A stretch of 64,000 bases of DNA from Subdoligranulum variabile (GTDB lineage Bacteria > Bacillota > Clostridia > Oscillospirales > Ruminococcaceae), in the NCBI GenBank assembly GCA_004554775.1, contig SFKI01000016.1, positions 28,859 to 92,858 on the forward strand, given 5' to 3'. Positions 45,053 through 52,990 of the stretch are shown one piece after another (positions within the stretch are counted from its first letter, which is position 1; each line of letters begins with the position of its first letter). The notes beneath the pieces are model-generated. The model made no database searches, was not told the DNA's origin, and was given only the letters and a program-made list of their open reading frames with translations. A program made the position numbers and the translations under genes.

Positions 45053-46443
45053 ATTTCTTGTATTGGTTTGGCTTTTATATTGAATATCGGCTGCGCTGCC
45101 TGCTGCGCGGGCTGGCGGGCTTTAGCCGCTGGCTGGGCCGGGCACTGGGTGCGCTGCTGGCGGCGCTGCTGCGGCCCGTTGTGTTGGCGTGCATCCGGCT
45201 GCGACAGGCCAGCCCCAAAGCACTGTTGGGGCTGCTGGTCCCGGCGCTGGGAGCGTTGGCTTTTGCGTGGCTGGTGCAGACCACATTGGCACAGCCCTTT
45301 GCCCTGCGGGTGGAGGTCAACGGCACAGTTGTCGGCTATGTTGCCAACGAGCAGGATTTTGATACCGCCCGCACCGATGTACAGGCCCGCGTGAACACCG
45401 CCCGCGCCCTGCTGGAAGCCGCCGGGGCTGCGATGCCGGACTGGGACCTTGACCCGGCCTTTACGCTGGCCGTCAGCACCGATGTGATGACGCCCCGAGA
45501 GATCGCCAACGCGATTTTGCAGGCCAGCGGCAGCGAGATCACCGAGGGCACCGCCGTCTACATGGACGGCACGCTGCGGTTTGTGACGACCGAGGGCGAC
45601 CACCTGCGCACCCTGCTGGCCGCCGTGCGCCGCCCTTACCTGAACCCCGCCGACGCCGACAGCCGCGTGGTGTTTGCGCACGATTTGCAGCTGGTGGACG
45701 GCATCTATCTGACCGGGTCGGTCAGCCCCTACAGTGAGATCGTAACGACGCTGCAGGCCGATGACGGCGAGCTTTTGCGGGTGCAGATCCGCCGCCGGGA
45801 GCGGTACGAGCAGGAGCTTGCCTACGACACCCAGACCGTTGAGGATGACACGCTGGATTTTGGCAAGAGCGAAACCGTGCAGACCGGTGTACCAGGGCGC
45901 GAGGCTGTGACCTACGAGGTCGTGTACGAAAACGGTGTGGAAGTGGACAGCCGCGTGCTTGACGTGAACTGTACCGCCGAGCCTGTGCCTGAGATCATCC
46001 GCCGGGGCACACGGCTGCAAAGCGGGATGATCGGCAAGCTGGGCACCGGCAGTTTTATCTGGCCCGTGCCCGCCTACCGGCATATTTCCCGCTGGGCCGA
46101 CCTGCGGCCCGGCAGCAACTACCACCGTGGCGTGGACATTGCCGCGCCCTACGGCACCGAAATTTACGCCGCCGACGCCGGGACCGTGGTGGCCAGCACC
46201 CGGCACGCAAGCTGGGGCAACTATGTTGAGATCGACCACGGCAACGGTTACAAAACGCTGTACGCGCACATGTCGGCCCAGGCGGTGCATGTGGGCGATA
46301 CCGTCACGCAGGGGCAGGTCATCGGGTATGTAGGCAACACCGGCAATTCTTACGGGAACCATTGCCATTTTGAGATGTATTATAATAACCGATTGTTCAG
46401 CGCACGGGAGGTATTCCCGGATATGCCGGAGTGGAACCACTAG
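45049..46443 (+). CDS. Membrane-anchored M23 peptidase with a G5 domain
   Basis: 464 residues. Basic, Trp/Arg-rich cytoplasmic start and one membrane helix (about 58-80). An extracellular region follows with a G5-type module (about 245-320: RRRERYEQELAYDTQTVEDD, then PGREAVTYEV), then an M23 domain with HRGVD (His359, Asp363) and HCHFE (His438, His440). G5 modules often bind wall sugars or zinc. Translationally coupled to the previous M23 gene. Last gene of the BlaI-regulated operon. Confidence 0.88.
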   Translation: MNFLYWFGFYIEYRLRCLLRGLAGFSRWLGRALGALLAALLRPVVLACIRLRQASPKALLGLLVPALGALAFAWLVQTTLAQPFALRVEVNGTVVGYVANEQDFDTARTDVQARVNTARALLEAAGAAMPDWDLDPAFTLAVSTDVMTPREIANAILQASGSEITEGTAVYMDGTLRFVTTEGDHLRTLLAAVRRPYLNPADADSRVVFAHDLQLVDGIYLTGSVSPYSEIVTTLQADDGELLRVQIRRRERYEQELAYDTQTVEDDTLDFGKSETVQTGVPGREAVTYEVVYENGVEVDSRVLDVNCTAEPVPEIIRRGTRLQSGMIGKLGTGSFIWPVPAYRHISRWADLRPGSNYHRGVDIAAPYGTEIYAADAGTVVASTRHASWGNYVEIDHGNGYKTLYAHMSAQAVHVGDTVTQGQVIGYVGNTGNSYGNHCHFEMYYNNRLFSAREVFPDMPEWNH

Positions 46444-46509
46444 AAAGGCGCCCTCTGTGAGAGGGCCAAAGCAGCACGCAGTCTCCATTTAATTTTTTTC
46501 AGTTCCCAC

Positions 46510-46538
46510 TTTACTTTTTGGTTTTTCTATGGTAAAAT
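46510..46538 (+). promoter_or_regulatory. Promoter of the Lrp-type gene
   Basis: TTTACT (46510-46515), 17-bp spacer, TAAAAT (46533-46538). An inverted repeat TTCCCACT (46503-46510) / AGTGGGAA (46612-46619) flanks the leader and may be an autoregulatory site. Confidence 0.5.
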
Positions 46539-46634
46539 ACTTCACATAGTAAAGCGACCCCTGCTTGCGGTGCAATGACGCGCCGTTGGTGGGGGTCGTG
46601 TCTGTTTTTATAGTGGGAATTTTAGGGGGAACGT

Positions 46635-47099
46635 ATGGACCGTATTGACCGAAAGATTTTGGACATCCTGCAAAAAGATGCCCGCGCACCGCTGAAAGAG
46701 ATCGCCGACCGTGTATTTTTATCCAGCCCTGCCGTGTCGGCCCGCATGGCCAAGCTGGAAAGCTCCGGCGCGATCATGAACTATCAGGCCCAGGTGGCTA
46801 CCCCCATGCTGGGGTACATGGTCAAGGCGTTCATCAATCTGGACATGGACCCGCAGCGTAAGCCGGAATTTTACCCCTACATTGAAGGCTGCCCCCATGT
46901 GGTGGAGTGCAACTGCGTGACCGGCGACTACAGTATGCTGATCGAAGTGCTGTTTGCCACCACGCAGGAGTTGGACCAGTTCATCAACCACTTACAGCAG
47001 TTTGGGCGCACCCGCACGCAGATCGTGTTCTCCACGCCGGTGGAGCATCGCGGCGTGCCGGTCAGCGTGGAGGACGACGACCCCGAACATCAGAAATAA
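46635..47099 (+). CDS. Lrp/AsnC family transcriptional regulator
   Basis: 154 residues: an AsnC-type winged helix (IDRKILDILQKDARAPLKEI, SSPAVSARMAKLE) and a C-terminal RAM domain (VKAFINLDMD, VTGDYSMLIEV) that binds amino acids and forms the octamer. Start ATG after TAGGGGGA. Its 3' end overlaps the convergent mazF-type gene by 10 bp. Regulated genes unknown. Confidence 0.9.
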   Translation: MDRIDRKILDILQKDARAPLKEIADRVFLSSPAVSARMAKLESSGAIMNYQAQVATPMLGYMVKAFINLDMDPQRKPEFYPYIEGCPHVVECNCVTGDYSMLIEVLFATTQELDQFINHLQQFGRTRTQIVFSTPVEHRGVPVSVEDDDPEHQK

Positions 47100-47467
47100 C
47101 CGCCGTCCGGGTGGATGCTCTGGCTTTCCAGCCCCATGGATACGCCAAGGGCTTCGTCCACGCGGCGCATGTCGTCCTCGGGGATGCGGCCCGCACGCTC
47201 CCGCAGACGGCGCTTATCTAAAGTGCGGATCTGCTCGGTCAGAATAATACTGTCTTTGGCCAGGCCGCAGCGGTCGGCCCGGACGCTGATATGCGTAGGC
47301 AGGCGGTTTTTGTCCTGGCGGCTCGTGATGGCCGCCGCGATGACCGTGGGGCTGTGCCGGTTGCCGATTTCATTCTGAATGATAAGTACCGGCCGGATAC
47401 CGCCCTGCTCGCTGCCCACGACGGGGCTTAGATCAGCGTAAAAAACCTCGCCTCTGTGCACTTCCAT
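47090..47467 (-). CDS. MazF/PemK-type endoribonuclease
   Basis: 125 residues with the MazF core: RGEVFYADLSPVVGSEQGGI, RPVLIIQNEIGN, TVIAAAITS and the strand THISV. These toxins cut mRNA at short sequences. No antitoxin gene lies upstream within 200 bp, as often seen for the NdoA/EndoA family, whose partner may be elsewhere. Start ATG after GAGGAGG; TATACT about 30 bp ahead is a probable -10. Confidence 0.85.
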   Translation of the reverse strand: MEVHRGEVFYADLSPVVGSEQGGIRPVLIIQNEIGNRHSPTVIAAAITSRQDKNRLPTHISVRADRCGLAKDSIILTEQIRTLDKRRLRERAGRIPEDDMRRVDEALGVSMGLESQSIHPDGGYF

Positions 47468-47520
47468 AGAAAAAACCTCCTCTCGTTGCTTACTTAGAGT
47501 ATAAGCGGGAGGAGGTTTGT

Positions 47521-48612
47521 TTAATCATTCGGTTTTGCGATTTCTGCGGCCAGCGCGTCGCCTTTGGCACAAAGGGCCGTAAAGGCGCGGCTGCGCTGCA
47601 AGGGCTGCATGATGAGTCTGGTGCGCAGTGCGTCGATGGCCGCACAGCCTGCAAAGGTCAGCACAATGACCAGCAGCGTGTACCCGGCCGAGCCGTGGTG
47701 CGCCTGAGCGTGGAAGATGCCGTTCCACAAAAAATCGCGCAGCACAGGGACCTGGTGCAGAATGTAGACGCCCAGGGTCGTACCGGCCAGGGCGTTAACA
47801 AACCGGTTGCTGCCAAGATCCCAGTTTTTGAAAAAGTGGAACAGCGCCAGCGCCGCCAGCAGGCCGGGCAGCGCGCCCAGTGCCGTGCGATAGTAAGCAA
47901 TGTACTGGAACGCCTTGCTGTCGATCGCGCCCTGCCATTCCAGCACAGCGCGGACGGCGGTGTTTGCCAGCGGCAGACCCAGGCCGAGCGCAAGGGCCGC
48001 AGCAGGGCGGTTCAAGAATTGGGACAGGCGGTTATCCGGCCAGCGGCGCAGGTAGGCAGCCAACAGATAATCGTAGAGGAACATCCACGCTGTATCGGCC
48101 AAAATACCATCCTGGCCGAAGAGCGTGGGGTACAGGATCAGCGGCACAGCCAGCACCAGCAGCACGCCCTTATGGGCGCGGCGGGGCAAGCCGCGCAGCA
48201 GCCGATTGAGCAGCGGCACGCAGAGCAGCAGCACCAGATAGTCCGAAATGAACCACAGCTGGCGCGTGCTGGCGGGGAACGCCGCCCACCGCAGTGCGCC
48301 GAGGGAGACATCCAGCCCGGCCAGCCTGCACAGCAGCGTGACGGGCACCGTGTACAGCCACAGCGAGAGCCAGAGTGAGAGCGGGCGGCGGGTCTTATAC
48401 GGCTGTTCGCACAAAAACCAGCTGCCCACCAGCACAAACACCGTGCAGGCAATGCGGGAGCCGCAGCCGATGAGGCAGAACACGAACGACGACGGCAGGG
48501 ACGAATAATCGGCAATGCCGCCCTGGCCGGTCAGGTGGTCGCCGATGATGAGCAGCATGCAGACAATGCGCAGCAGTTCCAGATTACTGGCGCGTTGAGG
48601 TTTTGTTGGCAC
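47521..48612 (-). CDS. Acyltransferase-3 family membrane protein
   Basis: 363 residues, ten or so hydrophobic helices. The family's N-terminal pattern is present (ASNLELLRIVCMLLIIGDHL, with the conserved His near the end of helix 1), as is the conserved Arg-Trp-type QLWFISDYLVL segment. Such enzymes acetylate or acylate sugars in exopolysaccharide or wall polymers. GTG start after AAAGGAGG. Confidence 0.8.
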   Translation of the reverse strand: MPTKPQRASNLELLRIVCMLLIIGDHLTGQGGIADYSSLPSSFVFCLIGCGSRIACTVFVLVGSWFLCEQPYKTRRPLSLWLSLWLYTVPVTLLCRLAGLDVSLGALRWAAFPASTRQLWFISDYLVLLLCVPLLNRLLRGLPRRAHKGVLLVLAVPLILYPTLFGQDGILADTAWMFLYDYLLAAYLRRWPDNRLSQFLNRPAAALALGLGLPLANTAVRAVLEWQGAIDSKAFQYIAYYRTALGALPGLLAALALFHFFKNWDLGSNRFVNALAGTTLGVYILHQVPVLRDFLWNGIFHAQAHHGSAGYTLLVIVLTFAGCAAIDALRTRLIMQPLQRSRAFTALCAKGDALAAEIAKPND

Positions 48613-48746
48613 GGCGGGCCTCCTTTCCGGGGTTGTAAATCAGGCGGCCAGGAGCCGCCGCGGGCGCATAGGAAATGGCCCCTGCGAGCACCAAAACGAT
48701 GGCTGCGTAGGGGCGGATTCTATATCCGCCTGCAAGAATTGCTTAG

Positions 48747-48859
48747 GGCAACACCGCACAATTCCCGCCTGACGGCTTAAGCACCGCTCCGGCGGATCTC
48801 CGCGCCAAGAGCCGCCGCAAAGCGTCGGTTGCGCTCCGAAGCGCCTATGCGGTATCGCC
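48747..48859. repeat. MITE-like element, copy B (113 bp)
   Basis: Left end GGCAACACCGCACAATTCCC and right end (reverse complement) GGCGATACCGCATAG share the termini of copy A. TTAG flanks both ends. The interior differs from copy A. The acpS stop codon lies in the right-hand TTAG. Confidence 0.65.
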
Positions 48860-49237
48860 TTAGGTATTTTGCTCCAACACCACAAACGCACAGGCCAGGC
48901 CGTTTTCGTGGGTCAGGCTGACGTGGGGGATCAGGGCGTTGGCGTTGATCCAATCGGCGGCAGGGCCGGTCAGCACAAAGTAAGGTGCGCCGCTTTCTTT
49001 ACGCAGCACCGACAAATCAGCCAGCGCAAAGCCGCCCAGGCCGGTGCCTGCGGCTTTCAAAAAAGCCTCTTTGGCGGCAAAATTAGCGGCGGCGGTCTCG
49101 GCACGGTGGGTGCCGCCCCGGGCGTTCAGCAGGGCCTGCTCTGCCGGGGAAAAGACATGCTCCACAAAGGCGGGCTTTTGCAGTTTTTCTGCCATACGCC
49201 CCGCCGCGCAAAGGTCCGTGCCGATACCGAAGATCAT
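48860..49237 (-). CDS. acpS: Holo-[acyl-carrier-protein] synthase
   Basis: 125 residues. Transfers the 4'-phosphopantetheine arm from CoA to acyl carrier protein. The hallmarks are GIGTDL at the N-terminus (metal-binding Asp) and ANFAAKEAFLKAAGTGLGG (metal Glu and CoA-binding Lys), followed by PHVSLTHENGLACAFVVLE. Trimeric cytoplasmic enzyme essential for fatty acid synthesis. The stop codon falls in the target duplication of a repeat, so the last few residues may be altered from the ancestral protein. Confidence 0.93.
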   Translation of the reverse strand: MIFGIGTDLCAAGRMAEKLQKPAFVEHVFSPAEQALLNARGGTHRAETAAANFAAKEAFLKAAGTGLGGFALADLSVLRKESGAPYFVLTGPAADWINANALIPHVSLTHENGLACAFVVLEQNT

Positions 49238-49293
49238 AAACTCGCTACCTCTTTCTGTGGCTCCCCTTTACACAAGTTGGCCTTTTGGTTGCT

Positions 49294-50649
49294 TCAGCTC
49301 AGCGCAAATTCCAGCAGGGCGGCCTTTTCGTTCAGCACGCGACCCTCCATGACGGCGGTGAGCAGGCGTTGCAAGGTGGCACCCACGGCGGGGCCGGCGG
49401 GCAGGCCGGCTTCCATCAGATCGCCGCCGTTCACGGCCAGCTGACGCATCGTGTAGCAGGCCGTCTTGGAAAGCTCGGTCATCCGCGCTTCAAACGCGGC
49501 CACCTCATCGCGCCGGGCCTTGACCTCGGGCGTATCGGCGTGGGCGTCCAGGTCAGCATATTTCAGTGCGCAGAGCCGGTGCAGAAATACTGTGCCGTAG
49601 CGGTTGAGACTTTTTACAATGGCGGTGTCCCCCGCCGGGACCGGGGCATCGTGAATGGCGATCAGCCCGGTGACACCATCGATCAGATAGCCGGGGGCCT
49701 TTAAGCGGCGCAGAATCGTGCGGGCCTGCACCGCGCCGCGCTGGTTGTGCCCTTTAAAATGGGCCGCACCGTCCGCGCCGACGCTGCGGCACTGCGGTTT
49801 GGCAATGTCATGCAAAAACGCTGCCCAGCACAGCACCCGCGCACCGCGGGTATCCTGGCCGCGCAGGTCCAGTTTTTCCACCGCAACCGCCGAGTGCTGC
49901 CACACATCGTAGCAGTGCCAGCGGCCGGGCTGGGTGCAGCCGATGCAGGCCTGCACTTCGGGCACGGCACCGGCTAAAATTTCGCCGTACCTTGCCAGCG
50001 TCGGCCCCGCGCCGGGGGCGCAGAGAAGGCCGTCCAGCTCGGTATAAATGCGCTCGGCGCTCACAGTTTGCAGGGTGTCGCGCGCCTGCAGGGCCGCGGC
50101 GGCGGTAGTTTCATCCAAGGCAAAGCCCAACCGGGCCGAGAAACGCAGCGCGCGCAGAATGCGCAGGGCATCCTCGGCAAAGCGCTGGGCAGGGTCGCCC
50201 ACACAGCGGATAACGCCCGCCGCCAGATCGTCCCGCCCGCCGTACAGGTCAATGATGCCCTTGCCCGGGGCGTAGGCCATGGCGTTGATGGTAAAGTCCC
50301 GCCGGGCCAGGTCTTTGGGCAGGTCGTCAACAAACTGCACCGCGTCGGGGTGACGGTGGTCGTGGTAGTCGCCGTCCAGGCGGTAGGTAGTCATCTCGTA
50401 GGGTTTGCCGTGCAGAACTACCGCGACCGTGCCGTGCTTTTCGCCGGTCAAGATCAGCTGGCAGCCCGCAAACAGGCGGCGCATTTCCTCGGGCCGGGCC
50501 GAGGTGCAGATATCCCAATCCCCGGGGGTACGGCCCAGCAGGCTGTCACGCACGCAGCCGCCCACCACATAAGCGGTGTGACCGGCGTTTTGCAGCGTTT
50601 GCAAAAGACCGATAACATCCCGCGGCAGATAGATGCCGTCACGGCTCAT
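49294..50649 (-). CDS. cca: CCA-adding tRNA nucleotidyltransferase (with HD domain)
   Basis: 451 residues. Class II nucleotidyltransferase head: YVVGGCVRDSLLG and DWDICT (two catalytic Asp), RRDFTINAMAY, and the nucleotide-selecting region RFAEDALRILRALRFSARLG. A C-terminal HD-type region (LHDIAKP) is present as in many bacterial CCA enzymes. Adds or repairs the 3' CCA of tRNA. A fragment of a repeat lies just after the stop. Confidence 0.93.
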   Translation of the reverse strand: MSRDGIYLPRDVIGLLQTLQNAGHTAYVVGGCVRDSLLGRTPGDWDICTSARPEEMRRLFAGCQLILTGEKHGTVAVVLHGKPYEMTTYRLDGDYHDHRHPDAVQFVDDLPKDLARRDFTINAMAYAPGKGIIDLYGGRDDLAAGVIRCVGDPAQRFAEDALRILRALRFSARLGFALDETTAAAALQARDTLQTVSAERIYTELDGLLCAPGAGPTLARYGEILAGAVPEVQACIGCTQPGRWHCYDVWQHSAVAVEKLDLRGQDTRGARVLCWAAFLHDIAKPQCRSVGADGAAHFKGHNQRGAVQARTILRRLKAPGYLIDGVTGLIAIHDAPVPAGDTAIVKSLNRYGTVFLHRLCALKYADLDAHADTPEVKARRDEVAAFEARMTELSKTACYTMRQLAVNGGDLMEAGLPAGPAVGATLQRLLTAVMEGRVLNEKAALLEFALS

Positions 50650-50682
50650 GGTGCTTTCCCCCTTTCCCTGATTTACGGTGCC

Positions 50683-51069
50683 TTAAGCGCGGTGCCACTC
50701 CTGCGAAAGATCAACGATACAGGCCAGGCTTCCCTCTTCGTCCTTGAGCGAGGCGACCTTCTCGGCAGCCTTTTCGGCGTCGATCATCCAGGTCAGGATG
50801 AAGAAGTTTTCCGCCGGGACCTCGTAATAGACCCACGCGCCGTCGGCACGCAGCAGGTCGGGCAGGTGGTCCAGTTCACCTTCGAGCAGGCCCTGGCCTT
50901 CCTCGCCATAGATCATCTCGGGGCCGACCTGCAAAGAGTCGATCACGTTGATGCTGCTGTTAATATAGGTATCGCGGTCGACCGTTTTGTCCCCGGCCTC
51001 CCACGCGCTGGCGAACGCTTTGACAAGCAGTTCGCGGACTTCCAATTTACTGTCACCCATCTGATACAT
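50683..51069 (-). CDS. Conserved-looking hypothetical protein (128 aa)
   Basis: A 128-residue acidic cytoplasmic protein (MYQMGDSKLEVRELLVKAFA, ADGAWVYYEV, FILTWMIDAEKAAEKVASL). No membrane helix or signal. It starts behind AAGAAGGGTTCC and lies immediately upstream of cca on the same strand. I recognise no domain. Composition and codon use look like a normal gene. Confidence 0.6.
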   Translation of the reverse strand: MYQMGDSKLEVRELLVKAFASAWEAGDKTVDRDTYINSSINVIDSLQVGPEMIYGEEGQGLLEGELDHLPDLLRADGAWVYYEVPAENFFILTWMIDAEKAAEKVASLKDEEGSLACIVDLSQEWHRA

Positions 51070-51247
51070 AACAGGAACCCTTCTTTAAACCATAATATAT
51101 TTAAGTATAGCACAAAACGGGCAAAGATGGTATGGGTATTTTGATTTTCATGGGCGGAAACTTGACAAGTGCCCAAAACAGTTCATAATGGTTGTAGGGA
51201 CAACGATTCGGCAAAGTTCACAGCAGCTGGGGAGAAGGATGCAACCG

Positions 51248-52990
51248 ATGAAGCTTGACAAAAATTTTCAGCCGGACAGAATCGGCTCCTACTTCCGCCT
51301 CGAATGGCTGCCGCTGGCGCTGGTAACGGTCTCGGGCCTTGTGTACAACATCGGCCTGCTGGCCACCCCGTGGTTTGAGGGGCGGCTGGCCCAGTGCCTG
51401 GCTGACATTTTGGGCGGCAGCGCCACCGCGGCGGCCATGGCCATGCTGGTGCTGGCCTATGTGGTCGTCACGCTGGTGGTGCAGGCCGCGCGGTTCCTCA
51501 AGCGCTTTTACGTGCGCCGCTTTGCCAACAACATCAACCGCCGGATGAAGGGCATCCTTTACGCCAACCTTGTGCGCCAGAGCCGCGCCGCGCTGGAAAC
51601 AGAGGGCGCGGGTGAGCTGATGACCAAGGCCATCTCTGACGTGGACGACTGCGTAGAGGGCATGCGCAAGTTCACGACCGAGGTGTTTGACACCGGCGTG
51701 GCACTGGCGGGCTATACCGTCATGCTGCTGGTGTATGACTGGCGGCTGGCGCTGCTCTGCCTGCTGTTTACGCCGGTCTCCTATGTGTGTGCCGCCCGGA
51801 TGAAGAAGCCCGTGCAGCGCGAGGGTGCAGCCTACAAAAAGGCTGCCGGTGCGCTGCGTGCCGCCACGCTGGACCGCGCCCAAAACGCCGCAACCTACCG
51901 TATTTACGGCTGCGAGACCGCGCGCGAGCAGCGGTACGAGGACGTGCTGACCACCTACGAGAAAACCGCTGTGCGCAGCAACGTATGGCAGTCGGCCCTG
52001 CCGCCGCTGTACCTGGCGGTGTCCGAAGCGGGCGTGCTGTTCATCCTGTGGTTCGGCGCCAAAAACGTGCTGGGTATCGGGTGGAGCACGTGGGATATTG
52101 CGGCGTTTACGACGTTCCTATCCTGTTTCACCAAGCTGACGGTCAAGGCGTCCAAGGTAGCGAAGCTGTTCAACTCGGTGCAGAAAGCCGAGGTTTCGTG
52201 GAAGCGCATCAAGCCGTTGATGAAGCTGCCGAAAGAGTTTGCGCCGCTCGCCATCCCCGCACCTGCCGACGTAAAGCTGCAAGACCTCTCCTTTGCCTAT
52301 GGCGAAGAGCCGATCTTCTCGGGCCTGACGCTGACGGCACACCCGGGGGATATCATCGGCGTGACGGGGCCGGTCGCCTGTGGCAAATCCACCCTTGGCC
52401 GTGTGTTTTTGTGCGAGATGCCCTATGGCGGCTCGGCGCAGTTCGGGCAGCGGGAGTTTGCCGCGCTGACCCCGCGCGAGATCTCGGCCACCGTGGGTTA
52501 CTTAGGGCATGACCCCGAGCTCAGCGCTGATACGATACAAAACAATGTGCTTTGCGGCAGCGAACAGGACGCCATGCCATGGCTTGCCGCCGTGGCGCTG
52601 GACGGTGAAGTACGGGCGATGGAAAACGGGCTGAACACCGTGATTGGTTCCGGCGGCGCGCGGCTTTCCGGCGGGCAGGCACAGCGGCTGGCGCTGGCAC
52701 GCACGCTGGCGCATCCCCGGCCGGTGCTGGTGCTGGACGACCCGTTCTCGGCGCTGGACCGCAGCACCGAGGACACCGTGTTTGCCAATTTGCAGGCCTA
52801 CGCGAAGGACAAGGTCGTATTTTTGATCTCCCACCGGCTGTACCATTTCCCGCAGATGCAGCAGGTGGTGTTTATGGAGGACGGCCGCACGACCGTTGGC
52901 ACGCACGAGGAACTGATGGCCGCCGCCCCGGCGTACCGCCAGCTGTACGAAAGCCAGACAGGAGGGCAGCAGCATGAAGCGCAGGAATAA
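51248..52990 (+). CDS. ABC exporter half-transporter 1 (catalytic-Glu to Asp ATP site)
   Basis: 580 residues: six membrane helices, then an ATPase domain. Walker A GPVACGKST, signature LSGGQAQRLALARTL and Walker B LVLDDPFSALD. The residue after the Walker B Asp is Asp rather than Glu. In exporters such as BmrCD or TM287/288 this marks the degenerate site. Overlaps the second half-transporter gene by 17 bp. Start ATG 51248 (AAGG 9 nt upstream). Confidence 0.88.
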   Translation: MKLDKNFQPDRIGSYFRLEWLPLALVTVSGLVYNIGLLATPWFEGRLAQCLADILGGSATAAAMAMLVLAYVVVTLVVQAARFLKRFYVRRFANNINRRMKGILYANLVRQSRAALETEGAGELMTKAISDVDDCVEGMRKFTTEVFDTGVALAGYTVMLLVYDWRLALLCLLFTPVSYVCAARMKKPVQREGAAYKKAAGALRAATLDRAQNAATYRIYGCETAREQRYEDVLTTYEKTAVRSNVWQSALPPLYLAVSEAGVLFILWFGAKNVLGIGWSTWDIAAFTTFLSCFTKLTVKASKVAKLFNSVQKAEVSWKRIKPLMKLPKEFAPLAIPAPADVKLQDLSFAYGEEPIFSGLTLTAHPGDIIGVTGPVACGKSTLGRVFLCEMPYGGSAQFGQREFAALTPREISATVGYLGHDPELSADTIQNNVLCGSEQDAMPWLAAVALDGEVRAMENGLNTVIGSGGARLSGGQAQRLALARTLAHPRPVLVLDDPFSALDRSTEDTVFANLQAYAKDKVVFLISHRLYHFPQMQQVVFMEDGRTTVGTHEELMAAAPAYRQLYESQTGGQQHEAQE

